Shown here: positions 20,065-31,587 of the stretch, in pieces
How the letters are laid out: each line of letters opens with the position of its first letter
Numbering within the stretch: the first letter of the stretch is position 1
Assembly: GCA_012932865.1 (NCBI GenBank)
Contig: SAXG01000005.1
Coordinates: 124,001 to 188,000, forward strand
From: Amylostereum areolatum
Lineage: Eukaryota > Basidiomycota > Agaricomycetes > Russulales > Stereaceae
DNA: 64,000 nt
Direction of reading: 5' to 3'
Made by a program: the position numbers and the translations under genes
Notes under the pieces: model-generated
What the model was told of the DNA's origin: nothing
The model's database searches: none
Seen by the model: the letters and a program-made list of their open reading frames with translations, nothing else

Positions 20065-22230
20065 CTATTTGACGAGGTACTTGAAGCCGCGACCAACCTT
20101 CTTGGAGTCTATAATCTTTTCGACCTCATAGACTTCCTCTCCTTGGACTAACTCTGGCGGTGGAGGTGTAGGTGCTTTCTGATTGTCAAAGGCAGGACCG
20201 TTGTGTGGAGATAGGAGGGACTCGTTGAAGACCGGATGTTTTCGTGACCAGGATGTAGGGAGGCGAAGCTTGTAAGCTGATGCTTCGACTTTCTCCAGGA
20301 TTTCGAAAGGACCAAAGCGCTTGTCATCTAGCTTTTGCATAGGACGTGCCGTTTTGATTACAGTTTGGCCATCTCTGGTCTTGGCTTCCAGCCAGACGAA
20401 GTCGCCAATTTTGTAATCTATTGGTTCGTCCTTCTTGCGATCGTAAAAGCGCTTTTGATCGTCCTGTGCTGCCTTTAGCGCAGAGCGGGCTTCCTCATAG
20501 ATGTCTCGCATGCGTTGTGCAAACTCGTTCGCTGATGGGTTGTCTGTCTCACGTCGAGGGTTTGTCCCCAGGTAGAGTTCCCGACCATAGTTGGCAAAGT
20601 TGGGAGACATCCCAATTGAACTATGGACCATGTTGTTGAGCGCAGTCATGGCAAGTGGGAGGTAACGTGTCCAATTGTCCTGTCGTTGATTGACGAAGAT
20701 GCGGAGGTAGTTTTCCATGGTCATGTTGGAGCGTTCGGTCTGTCCGTCCGTCTGAGGGTGATACGCCGTGGACGGGTTCCCTTCAATGCCTAACAGTTGG
20801 AACAATGCCGTGGTGAATTTGGAGACAAACATGCTGCCACGGTCGCTGACGATCTTTCTAGGAATTCCATGATGGGGGACCACCTCGCGTAGGTACTCGA
20901 AGGCGAGTTCGTCCTCTGTTAGGTCTTTGGTCGTGGCCCAGAATACAACCTGCTTGGTACCCATGCAGTTCACATTGCAGATGGCGTCTTTTCCATCCGA
21001 GACTGGGAGAGGCATGACAAAGTCGATGGATACATGCTCCCAAGGCGCTTGTGGCGGGTCGTGTGGGTGGAGTGGAGCGGCAATGCGATCATGTCTAATC
21101 TTGGTACGTTGGCAGGTCTCACATCCTTCAACATATTTCCGGACATTGTCTCTAATGGCAGGCCACCAGTAGTTGCGCGTGATGAGCTCATGGGTCTTGT
21201 ATCGTCCTGGATGACCGACAAGCGGGCCGTCATGATGAGCTTGGATGATGTCTGCACGGAGTCCTTTGTCTCTTGGGACATAGAGTCTGTGTTGCCAGGT
21301 GACCGTTCCATCTGCGTGTTCCAGCCATCCCTTCACTTTGAGTGCTAAGGCGCGTTCTACTGCATGGTCTCGGAGTAAGGTAGCCTCCTGAATCCGCTCA
21401 ATGAAGACATTGTCAGGTCCATTGGTTATAATTCCTGCATGGTTGAGGGTGCGAAAGAGTTCTGGTTTCAGGAGGACGATGTTTTCATTGTCTTTCTCCC
21501 CCTTCTCAAGGCCCGCTAGTCGGGAAATAGCATCGGGTTTACCCATTGTTTTGCCCGGCTTGTGGAGTAGCGTACAATGATACTCTTGTAGCTCCGTTAA
21601 CCATCGTGCTTGTCTCCGATTTAGCTTCTGCGCCTTGCGGAAGTACGTGAGATTGCGATGATCCGACCAGATTTCAAACTCCTGTCGTGCCCCCATGAGG
21701 TATTGTCTCCATTCCTCTAGCGCCGTCATGATAGCCAGTAATTCCTTGTCATAAATCTCATAGTTCCTCTCAGCTTCGCTGAGGGACTTTGAGAGGAAGG
21801 CGACCGGGTGCCATTTGCCATTGTCCTGTTGTTGCGAAAGTACCGCGCCCGTGGCATAGTCAGAGGAGTCCGCCTCGACACGGAACTGCCCATCGTCTGT
21901 AGGGATTGCTAGAACTGGCTGCGATGTTATACGTCGCTTGAGTTCCTCAAAAGCCTCCTGCTGTGGAGTGTCCCAGACCCATTCCGTCTTCCCAGTGAGT
22001 TTAGTCATTGGGTGAGCAATGCCGCTGAAGTCCTTGATAAAGCGACGGTAGAAGTTGCAAAAGCCCAAAAACGATTGAAGTTGTTTCTTCGTTTTGGGGG
22101 CTGGCCAATTGGTGATTGCCGCGACCTTTGCTGGATCCATGCAAACCCTTCCTCCGCCAACAATCATGCCCAGGTATTCGATTTCTGCCTTCTCAAACTC
22201 GCACTTTTCTGGCTTCAGGTAGAGTTTGTT
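20065..22230 (-). pseudogene. Pol fragment of copy B (part of RT, RNase H, integrase)
   Basis: Open across the copy to the shared TAG at 20065-20067. It lacks everything upstream of [20 protein letters not shown], so the RT catalytic YLDD is missing. The two protein differences from A are Arg to Cys in GGGRVCMDP (near 22140) and Asp to Asn in IRDNVRKY (near 21147); both are CpG to TpG/CpA changes. Confidence 0.9.
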
Positions 22231-22269
22231 TGCGCGTTGTGTTTCATATTCCTGACGGTCATCTTATAG

Positions 22270-23676
22270 CTATTATGATGCATTCCATGTCTACTTCTGC
22301 GAGTACTTGCTCTCGCATACTGCCGCCGAGGCCATCGAGCGTTTCATCTTCTCGAACGAATTCAACTACGTCCCCGACTTGGAGAAGATCAACGCCGAAG
22401 ATATCAAGAAAGGCGGAAGGGGTGCGAACAAGCAGCCCGAGATGCTCAATCGCTGCCTCGCGGGTGTATTGCACCCGCACATCCACCTCGGATATGGTGT
22501 GGAGTTCGGAATCGTACAGCAGGTGGCGGAAGGTTCGTACCCATTACTGTGCAGAGTAAAACCACATATCCAATCAACATTCGTCCGAAGGTCTCGCACA
22601 GACTGCCATCCATCTCGCCCATCAGACCCCCGTCATCCCTCACTCGCTTTTCGAAGCCTCATCAGAGCATACGGGCGTCCTTTCAGGGGTTTCCAAAGCT
22701 ATATCATCCATGAAGATCGTGTCTGACCCTTCGAAGGCCACCTTTGACAATCCGAAACCGTTCTTCGTTTTCCACCAGGCCCTCTTAGACGACACCCGCC
22801 TGACCCCGGATGCTCTCCACATCAGTCCTGCGTCCACGAAGGGCTACGAGACCGTCGTTAAAAGCATTGGGGGCATCATATCGCAGTACGCCGATGAATG
22901 GGTCGAACGTTGGACGGAGGGCGTGGCGGAGAAAGACTTGGAAGAACGGCTGAGGGGTATGGTCGAGGAAGCGCTCTTTGGCACGACCCTCTGGTACGGC
23001 GTAGGAGGGTGGGCAGCGCGTGGCGACCGCGTCTTCAACGCGGACTTCTTCTCGTACGTATCTCCAATTCTCACAACTACATTCACTGGCTGAATGTGTG
23101 AGAAATAGGGCGCACTACATCACGTCCGGGATATTCATTCTGAGCATGTGTCTCCCAGAGTCGAAGCCCGGGTACCTCAGCCCTCCTCTCCCTCTCCGAA
23201 GCCGAATCCTCCTCGTGCGAGGATACCTCGCCGTGACGGCTACTTGGTACATCTCCCAAGGCCGCGTTCCTCTCCCTATAGCCGAATTTTACGCCGCGAC
23301 TGAGAAATATGTTCACGGTCCTCTTCCGCCCGTCCAGTCGGAGCAGAAGGGTCAGTTTTTCACTCCAGGAGTCCCGTACGCGGCACCGGGGAGCGCATGG
23401 GCGCGCATCTGGACCAACGTGATCGTGCATCCGAACGAGCATCTCATCAAGCTCGTGAGGGCGCTGGGGGCGATGGAGAGAGAGTATGGGAGGGAGGGAA
23501 AGGGAAGTTTGGCTGGTCCTGGGGGCGTAGGAAAGAAGACGCTTGAAGGTTCTGAGAAGTTGGATGGGACGCTGTTTGTGAGGGTCGCGGGGCTGACGAT
23601 GGAGAGACTTGGGTGGGCAGCGGAGGGTCAGAAACTGACGCAGTGGGATCGCGATGGGTACTTCATCACGGCTTGA
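22270..23676 (+). pseudogene. Questin-oxidase-like (AflY family) gene 1, first exon lost
   Basis: Three exons remain: 22270-22532 (YYDAFHVYFCEYLLSH, FSNEFNYVPDLEK, GYGVEFGI), 22591-23053 and 23109-23676 (PIAEFYAATEKYV, IVHPNEHLIKLVRALG, QWDRDGYF). They match exons 2-4 of the intact neighbour at 24390 in order, phase and intron position. The acceptor TTATAG of intron 1 is at 22269; 38 bases of that intron survive before the B junction at 22230. Exon 1 and the promoter are gone. The family oxidises polyketide-type aromatic substrates in other fungi; substrate here is unknown. Confidence 0.85.
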
Positions 23677-24389
23677 CATGTGCGGACGAGTCCTGCCAGG
23701 CTCGGAACTACAAAACTCGGCATTTTGTACTTGTATCTGACTATTTCGCGCATGCTATTTGGTGTACATTTGCTTCGGGTGATCTCGGTCTCAAGAGCTT
23801 TACTTACATATGCGCAGGCTCCTGTTTCGACGTAGATTCGGAGAAAGCTGATATTGATAAGTAGTAGACGCGACCTTCACGTGATGGGAACTCGGAACGT
23901 AAGCAAGGCCCGTCAGACGCGTCTACGGTCTGTGGACCAGTGACCACTGCTTTCTCGCATCCTCGGTCATTGACACCTGCTCATCTCTATGTGATAATTA
24001 TGGTCAAGATGGATATATATCAGAAACGAGTTCTACGTCTATACAAACTTCACAGGCTCGGGGAAGTAGTTCGACGAACCACAGGTGCGTGACAAACCTT
24101 GTTGAGCCTTCGGTGGTTGTTTACTATCGAAAGGCTCCTTTAGGCTTTCTCAGCGCCGCATGAATCTGCTTCATCGGACATGTCCTTCTCAGATCAGCTG
24201 CCTGACATATAACTCTCCTCGCTCCGTCTATTTTTCCAAAAATCGCACGCGGCATCGACGCATGGGAGCTTCCCCTACCTTTCCGTGTTAGTATTCAACG
24301 ATGATGACCCGGAGTGTGTGTATAAGAAGCTCCACTGTGCTTAAGCCTTCCCGCCCTTCCTTTCGTCGTACTTTTATTCGCTTTCTACC
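23677..24389. other. Intergenic region upstream of questin-oxidase-like gene 2
   Basis: Contains a CACGTGAT site at 23878. No coding frame of note. Confidence 0.5.
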
Positions 24390-26231
24390 ATGGTCTCTCA
24401 GCAGTATGCATCGGATCCCGCCTTCCAAACACTCTTTCCTTTGCCAACATCCACAGGCAATGTCACGCTCCCAGGGCCCACGCATGAGAGTGCCAAGCTC
24501 CTCGTCGATAAGCTGAAGCACAACTTCGTTCACAACCACGTTACCTTCGTTCCCGAGACTGGAGTGCACAAGTACGGATTTCAGTCGCTCTCTGCATTAC
24601 TTTCGACCCTGATCACAGGTCACGGCTTCAGCCATGTCGTGGACGATATGCTCGCAGTGTATGCTCTAGGTGGATCCGCAAAGCTATTGGAGAACATCTA
24701 CGACGATCACCAGAAATATCAGATACCCCTCTTCAAGACCGGACCCGTTACGGAAGATAACTTCCTCGAACATGTGGGCGACCATGAGTAAGTCGTCCAT
24801 CGGAACTTTTGCTTCTCTCCAACTCATGATGCATGGCTTTTAGGTACTACGAAGCTTTCCTGGTCTACTTCTGCAACTATCTACTCAGTCACACGCTCAC
24901 GGAGACCCTCGAACGCTTCGTGTTCGCAAACGAGTTCAATTATGTTCCCGACCTCGACAAAGTCATCGAAGAGGGCAGAAATTATGGTGAAATGGGCACG
25001 AAGAAGCAGCCGGAGATGTTGAATCGATTCCTCGCTGCGCTCCTCCATCCATATATTCATTTGGCCTACGGCGTCGAGTTCGGCATTCCAGCTACATTTG
25101 CTGAAGGTGCAGTCGTTCATCGGATCTCCTAACCCTTTCCCCTGCGTTGTAACACGGTCCCATAGGTTTGGCACAGACTGCCATACACGTGGCTCACCAG
25201 ACGGAGCTCATCCCACCTATTCTTTTCATGTCTGGCACGCCCCTCGTGGGGCTTAGCAAACTCAATCTTGACGCTATCGCACCCAAGGCTAAGGGATCTC
25301 ATCCTCCCTTCTTCTCACTTCACCAGGCCCTCCTCGATGACGATGCACTGTCGCACACAGCTCTGATGATCAGCCCGGAAGGCATCCCTGACTACAGGAA
25401 TGTCCTCAAGAGCGCAGGCGACAAGATTTTCGAACATGCAAATGTTTGGTACGACAGCTGGCTGACTGGCATTACGGACATTGAAGAAATAGAATCACGT
25501 ATCGAGCATATGGTTGAGGAGATCATATTTGGAAACCTGCTTTGGTACGGTGCTAGCGGATGGGCGCACCGGAAGACCGAGGAGAGAGAACTCAACGCAG
25601 ACTTTTTCACGTGAGTTTCTTCCTCACCTAAATACGACCGCTCTGAGTCAGTGCCAATATCTCTGCACCTAGCATGCACTTCGTCACGTCGTCCATGTTC
25701 CTTCCTAACCTCGTCCTCCCCAACTCTAACGCGAGGACTCTCCAACCCCCACTCTCTCAGCGCAGCCGCCTCCTTCTTCTCCGTTCCTACCTGGCAACCT
25801 GTGCAGGCTGGTACGTCGCCCGCGGTCGCCCAGCCCTCCCAATTGCCGAATTCTATGCTGCGACGGAGAAGCTCCTCGTGCCACCCCCATCGATATCTAA
25901 CCCTAACCCAGTGTCCGGAGAGCAAAAACTGTTTTGGACACCTGGACATGCGCGTGCTGTTGGCATGAGCCCGTGGGCACGCGTCTGGGCCAACACTATT
26001 GTGCATCCGAACGAGCACCTGCACAAACTCGTGCGCGCGTGCGGCGCATTTGCTAATTGGTATGGTGGTCGGGAGAAAGGATATTATGCCGTGGGGCAGG
26101 GCGGACTTCCCGGTAGAGAGGTGATCGACGGGACGCTGCCGTTGCGGGTGGCGGTGATTACGTTGGAACGCCTTGGCTGGGCATACGAGGGGGGGAAACT
26201 CGAGCAATGGGACCGCGATGGGTTGTTCTGA
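24390..26231 (+). CDS. Questin-oxidase-like (AflY family) oxidoreductase, gene 2, intact, 554 aa
   Basis: Four exons with consensus sites: 24390-24787, 24844-25106, 25166-25610, 25673-26231 (1665 coding bases). The N-terminus holds HGFSHVVDDMLAVYALGGS, then YYEAFLVYF, the family block GYGVEFGIPATFAEGLAQTA, FSLHQALLDD, FGNLLWYGASGWAH, and the C-terminal block PIAEFYAATEKLL, IVHPNEHLHKLVRACG, QWDRDGLF. This is the Pfam questin_oxidase family, relatives of which act in aflatoxin and geodin/questin-type pathways. Cofactor and substrate cannot be read from the sequence. It is flanked by two broken paralogs in the same orientation; no polyketide synthase is in view, so no cluster membership is claimed. 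Confidence 0.9.
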
Positions 26232-26739
26232 AAATGTAACATAGCATTGAAAGCACCATGCACAGTTTGAAGAAGTACGCGCTTGACGCTGGCATGCTAG
26301 TGATAATACGTTAACCACGTGATCGCGTTTTTGTCGAGACATCCAAGATTCCAAGCGACATCATGCTCTGAGTTTCCACCGTCGGCCTCTCAGTCTTTTC
26401 GCCTTGCATGCCCGTTGCACACTGGCAATAGCACCCACACACCATCTTCTACCGATTACTACCTCCTAGGAACCGTCACTCAGCGCGTACCAAGGGATGT
26501 CATCCGGATTTCGTGCTGCTTGGTCAGGTTTGGATTCTTTCGCCCTCATGGGGAGTGCCCGGCGATCTCTATCGTAAAGAGTTCTCTCATGTGAGTCGCC
26601 ACCGTGTTTCTATTGAGCTCTTTTCATCAGAGTCTGTCCTCGAAGGTATGAATGGCTTTGCGATTGTCACGAAGTTCCACCTGGCAGGCCCTCGTGTGTC
26701 TTTCTTCATGTCGCCGCGTGTTTTTTATATCGATTGTGT
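26232..26739. other. Intergenic region and decayed 5' end of questin-oxidase-like gene 3
   Basis: Holds CACGTGAT at 26316. Exon 1 of gene 3 should begin here, but only fragments of plausible coding sequence remain. Confidence 0.45.
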
Positions 26740-28359
26740 CCGGCGGAGCCACGTCGCGGACGACCTCCTGGCGGTCTACGTACTGGGAGGCTCGCCTGAG
26801 TTGATTAATATCATCTACGATGCGCACGAGAAGCAGCAGGTTCTTCTCCCCAAAGTCGAGGTCGAGATCACGGACGACAACTTCCTCGACCACAGGCTGT
26901 TCGACCATAAGTGGTGTTCTTCCGTCTGACATCCTCAAATTGGTACTAATGGGTAACGGTCCAGATTCTATCAGGCATACCGTGTTTATTTCTCCAACTA
27001 CCTCCTCGAACATTCACCGACAGAGGCCCTTGAACGGTTCGTCTTCTCGAACGAGTTCAACTACCTCCCCAGTCTCGACAAGGTCAACGCCGAGGCGGTC
27101 AGGAATGGCAAGCCCGGCACGAAGAAGCAGCCCGAGATGCTCAACCGTCTTTTGGCCGGTCTCTTGCACCCTTTGATCCGCATTGGCTACGGCGTCGAAT
27201 TTGGCATTCCTGCACTCGTGGCGGATGGTATGTGACCATGGCTGTACGCGGCTTTCCCTTCTGCTCACCAAACCGTTACTCAGGCCTGGCTCAGACAGCT
27301 GTCCATATCGAGCACCAGAGCGAGGTCATCCCGCATTCATTTTTCACACCATCTCCCGCCGTCGACCACCTGTTCAGGGGCTTTTCTAAGCTCGATATCA
27401 ATGATTCGGCGCCCTTAGACAAATCTGACCGCCTCCCATTCTTCAAGTTTCACCAAGCTCTCCTGGATGACCCGACTCTCGAGGCGTCTGGGCTGAACCT
27501 CACGCCCGAGAGCTACTTCCACTTCAAGGGCTTCGTACGTCCAGCGCGTCGGCGACAGGGTCTTGAAACACACGAATGTGTGGTACGACAGCTGGGTCGC
27601 GGGTATCACGGACGAGGCCGAGCTCGAGACCCGACTAAAGCGCATGGTGGAAGAAGTCATATTCGGTTGTCTCCTTTGGTACGGCGTGGGAGGTTGGGCA
27701 CAACGTAAGACGGAGGATAGGACCTTGAACGCGGACTTCTTCTAGTAAGTTCCTTTCGTATTCTCCCGCCCGTGAAGTTCCAGCTGTTCATTTTATCTAC
27801 CCAAGCATGCACTTTGTCACTGCCGGAATTTTCCTGCACACCTATCTCCTCCCCCAAGTCGCAAGCGAAGACCCTCCAACCCCCGCTTTCACTTCGTAAC
27901 CGGCTTCTACTCCTACCGCGACACTTGCTTCGTGGTACTTCCTCCGCGGACGCCCCGCGCTTCCCATCGCCGAGTTTTACGCCGCGACCGACCGCTACCT
28001 GACCGCTCCTCCTCCTGTCGCAGACCCTGCGCCCGCACAGGGCGTACAGAAGCTTTTCTGGACTCCCGGACACGCGTACGATGTCGGCGCGAATCCATGG
28101 GCGCGCCTCTGGACGAACACGCTTGTCCATCCGAACGAGCATCTGCACAGTGCACAAGCTCGTGCGGGCGTGCGGCGCGTACGCGAACTGGTACGGCGAG
28201 CTGGAGGCGGGGTATTTTGCGGAGGCGGAGGGCGCATCGCGTGGGATCAACGTGGTGGACGGGACGCTACCGTTGCGGGTGGTTTCGATCACGATGGAGA
28301 GGATCGGGTGGGCGTACGAAGGTGGGGAGCTAAGACAGTGGGACCGGGACGGGTTGTAA
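26740..28359 (+). pseudogene. Questin-oxidase-like gene 3, degenerate
   Basis: Homology starts at SHVADDLLAVYVLGGSPEL near 26750; the first about 75 residues of exon 1 are unrecognisable. Exon 2 (26965-27227) and exon 3 (27284-27742) are clear. An extra base near 27537 shifts the frame between YFHFKGF and QRVGDRVLKH. In the last exon a frame change around 27855 (SQAKTLQPPLSLRNRLLLL in a different frame from the exon start), another around 27920, and a 7-base insertion at about 28153 (in HLH-KLVRACGAYANW) disrupt the coding frame. The C-terminus ends QWDRDGL-stop. Several independent lesions make a pseudogene more likely than sequence error. Confidence 0.85.
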
Positions 28360-28587
28360 ATTAGGACCCACGTGATGTGAATATCTGACTCGACATGGCA
28401 AAATTCGAACGTTCTGAAGACTGACAACTTCCTACTGGAACTGTCCTCCGGGCTGAGCCTACTCACACCAGACCACCGCCTTCCGACCGCGCTGCGCACA
28501 AGGAAGGAAATACAAGGGAGACCGCTTTACAAGCTGCCGATTTAGAACGCACGAGAAAGTCTCCTCCTCCTCCTCAAACGTTATATA

Positions 28588-30256
28588 ATGGCCACTAGCA
28601 ACACGTAAGTCAGTTGCAAATACGCGCGAGAACATGGTTCAGCGTGTACTAATCTCTGTGGATAAAGTCCTCGGGATATTGCTCCCTTGAAAGAGAAGCA
28701 CCCCTCGCCCCCCCGGTTGAACGAGGATGTTCTTCTCCTCCTGGCCAGGTTCCTTGACACGCAGACCCTGGTATCTTTCCTCAAAATATCCCGCACATTC
28801 CACGCATCGTCTCCTTTTTTCCTCCTGCGGGGGCCTGTCAAGATCACGCGAGCCTCCGGGCTCCTTTCTCTCCACAGCTTCCTTTGCAGAGACGAAGCCC
28901 AGCGCCTGCCATTGCTCCTCCACCTCCACATCTCGCTTTCTCACGACGAGATAAGCCTCATAAAGCCGGAGGACGTGCGTGTTCTCTGCCATGTCCTCAA
29001 GCGCGCGGCATGCCTCAAAACGCTCGAAATATCCCAATGTGGATGCCATGAGGACCACGATCGTTCCCGCGTCGCGTGGTCGTACTCGCTCCTGGGACCC
29101 GTCATCACTGCCTGCGCCGGCATAACCCACCTAAAGCTTCACAACTTTACCCAGGGATACCTCACGAGCACCCTTGCTCGCGCACCGTCGTCGCTTGTGA
29201 CCCTCCACCTCGATTTCAGCTGGCGCTCCCCCAACATCCTGAATATCGCAGCAGACATACGGCTCGGGCGGTTCGCGTCGACGCTCGAAGAACTCACGCT
29301 TCTGGGAGATTTCATTTCCTTCAAGATGGAATCGACCGTCAAATTCCTTCGTCTGCAACGTTTGACGATGGCCAAGTTCGACGAGTTCATCATGCCCGAC
29401 GTGATCACATCCTTCCCCCGCGCCATCGAACTGCAATTCAGCCACTATTCGGGGTTGCGACCGGACAGCCAAATCCCTGGTGCGATGCGCACATGGTCGA
29501 AGCACTATCAAGCCGAGCATCCTCCTTGGTCTCGCCTGGAAAGAGTGTCCGGCAGGCTTGCGGAGCCTGTACACTGCAGGCCTCGTGTGCCCCGTGCACC
29601 GCCTGGACATTGTAGGATATATATCAAAAGAGAAGCATTTGAGAAGGCTGCATGCCGTTCTCGAGGATGCGCAACCCCGTATCCTGGTCCTTACTCTATC
29701 GCCCGCAAACGACGGCCTCGAGTCGCGCCTTTTCCCAACATCCGTGGCGGGGTCGCTCAGGTCGCTCATTTTGGTCGTCGATTTTGCACACGCATCTATT
29801 CACTTCATCGAGGAGACGATTTCGGATCGAATTGTGAGTCACTCTTTCCTGCGATTCGACCTCCACACGGACATCTGACGAATCGATTGAACGTGGTGAT
29901 GCACAGAATCGTCTTGTAGCGTTATCCATCCCACCTCCGACGACTATAATGGTGGTATCTTTGAAGCTAACTGTCCTAACCGAGGACCCCCACAACTACC
30001 ATCCAGCCTGCTATCGATGCCCTCAATCAGCGTACCCAAGGAAGACCTCGCGCGTCGCCTATCCACTCGACATCCGTCCCTGTCAGCCGTCTTCGTAAAC
30101 GTGCAAGAATCAGACTTCAGATATGGGTGGACCATTTCTCGCGGAGACGCAGGAACACCCTGTCTGGAGCTAATGGACAGTGAGGTTCTCGAGGAGATTG
30201 TGCAGAGGGAAGGGCTACGTGCCAGCCCTGTTTTGGTGGCCGACGGTGAGCGGTAA
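28588..30256 (+). pseudogene. F-box/LRR-like protein gene with a frameshift
   Basis: A 17-base first exon (28588-28604, MATSNT) is joined by an intron with a TACTAAT branch site (28605-28667) to PRDIAPLKEKHPSPPRLNED. The F-box-like start is LNEDVLLLLARFLDTQTLVS and leucine-rich segments follow (LVTLHLDF, LEELTLLG, LRLQRLTM). Coding clearly changes frame near 29500: LLGLAWKECPAGLRSLYTAG continues in another phase to about 29832, where a GTGAGT donor lies. The last frame is 30017-30256 (LARRLSTRHPSLSAVFVN). F-box proteins recruit substrates to SCF ubiquitin ligases. With one shift, either a pseudogene or a sequence error. Confidence 0.65.
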
Positions 30257-30819
30257 CATCGCTTGCCTGGAACTATCACGCTGAATTCCGAACTCTACAG
30301 GTGGTTGAGGAATGGAAGTCTATCTGTGCTTTTCTATGAGAATGCCGATTGCAAGAAGACAAGGAGAGTACATGATTGCGGTCACACAAAGAAAACTCGA
30401 GGATCACATCGGTTGGACCATCAGCCAGAACAGACATGCATTCCGGCAATGACATGGTAAGTAACGGGCAGCGATTCGAGCAGTCAGAACGTATGATACA
30501 ATGCAGCAAAATGCGACGACACAAAGGAGAGACCCACAGACAGACAGCAGCACGACAAAGGGAGTAACAGTAAAGAGTACACGATCAAGATATACCACGA
30601 AGACATGTGAGCAGAACGAAAGAAATTGAGAGGCGTATTACGCGGTGAGCGCGCCCGACGACACGGCGACCTCGTTGTGCACCGGCGCAGGAATGACCTC
30701 GGTCTCGGTCTCGACAGTGGTGACGACTTGGACGGATATTTCGACGGGCGCTGTTGATGATCGTCCCCGCAAGAGTTTTAAAAAAGCACGCATACATCAT
30801 CAGTAAATACAAGCTGGGG
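30257..30819. other. Intergenic region
   Basis: No coding frame with support; the tail end is probably 3' untranslated sequence of the minus-strand gene at 30820. Confidence 0.45.
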
Positions 30820-31587
30820 CTACGCTCCAGCGCCGGACGCACCTGGCTCGGCCGTGGACATCTCCTGCACAACGGCGTTCGCCACCGTGTTCGCCACTGC
30901 CGTGGCCGTCTCGTCCACCTCCCCGTCGGCATCGGCATCCACGTCCGCCTCGGCATCGGCATCGGCGTCCGGGTCGACGACGGGCGCAGAGGAGAGCTCC
31001 ATCGTGATATCGCCCTCGGCATCGACGTCCGTCTGCGCTTCGACGCCCGCCTCATCTGCCGCCTCCGCCGCATTCGCGTCCTTCTTCTTGGGCCTGCCGC
31101 GCGGCGCGCCCGTCTTCTTGGGGGTCTTCGACGCGGACGCACGGCGGCGGACGGGCATGAGCACGCTTTCCATTTTCTGGCCGCGGCCACGGCGTTTCGC
31201 GGGGAGCTCCTCGGACGCGCTCCCGGCGGGCTTGCCGCGCTTGGGGCGGGACGAGGCGGAGGCGGACTCGGGCTCGGGGTCGTCGCGCGTGCGTTTCCGG
31301 CGCGGAGAGCTTTCCTTTTCCCTTTCCTTGTCCTTTTTGTCTTTGTCCTCGGCGAGGCGGAGGCCTTCGTCGACTGCGCGCGTCGTGGGCGTGTGAGCGG
31401 TGTTGGGGGGCGTTGGGGAGAGAAAGAGAAAGAGGGACGTACGGCCTTGAGATTCGATGGTCTGGAAGACTTCGATCATGTCGTCGCGCTTGCGAGAGCC
31501 TCCGAGGCCGAAGTCGCGTCCTATGGCGCGGAGGGTCTCCGCTTTGAGCTTATCCCAGGGAAACAAGGACGCGTTTGGGTTTGACAT
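30820..31587 (-). CDS. SAP-like / AT-hook nuclear protein
   Basis: The start is ATG 31587 (MSNPNASLFPWDKLKAETLR). A helical SAP-like segment follows (KAETLRAIGRDFGLGG, KRDDMIEVFQTI), then an intron (about 31377-31442, GTACGT...GCGCAG), a Lys/Arg/Glu-rich region (KDKKDKEREKESSPRRKR), an AT-hook core (GAPRGRPKKKD) and an acidic Asp/Ala repeat tail (DPDADADAEADVDADADGE). SAP and AT-hook motifs bind A/T-rich DNA, so a chromatin-associated role is inferred. The same frame is open to 31815, but that extension contains an E-box (CACGTG at 31780) and looks like promoter. The size after splicing is about 233 aa. Confidence 0.65.
   Translation of the reverse strand: MSNPNASLFPWDKLKAETLRAIGRDFGLGGSRKRDDMIEVFQTIESQGRTSLFLFLSPTPPNTAHTPTTRAVDEGLRLAEDKDKKDKEREKESSPRRKRTRDDPEPESASASSRPKRGKPAGSASEELPAKRRGRGQKMESVLMPVRRRASASKTPKKTGAPRGRPKKKDANAAEAADEAGVEAQTDVDAEGDITMELSSAPVVDPDADADAEADVDADADGEVDETATAVANTVANAVVQEMSTAEPGASGAGA

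Larger units (their letters stand above)
19414..22230 (-). mobile_element. Inverted, 5'-truncated copy B of element A
   Basis: The reverse complement matches A 14369-17185 over 2817 bases with no net indel and three substitutions seen. Its LTR end lies at the left junction; its internal end stops abruptly inside RT, where it joins intron sequence of a questin-oxidase-like gene. The A/B pair forms a large inverted repeat with a 2228-bp spacer. Confidence 0.93.

Noticed and set aside
22231..28359. A secondary-metabolite gene cluster around the questin-oxidase-like genes
   Set aside because: No polyketide synthase, terpene cyclase or other core enzyme is in the window; tandem duplication alone explains the array.
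30754..31584. 276-codon plus-strand ORF opposite the SAP/AT-hook gene
   Set aside because: Antisense shadow of the Asp/Ala/Lys-rich coding frame.
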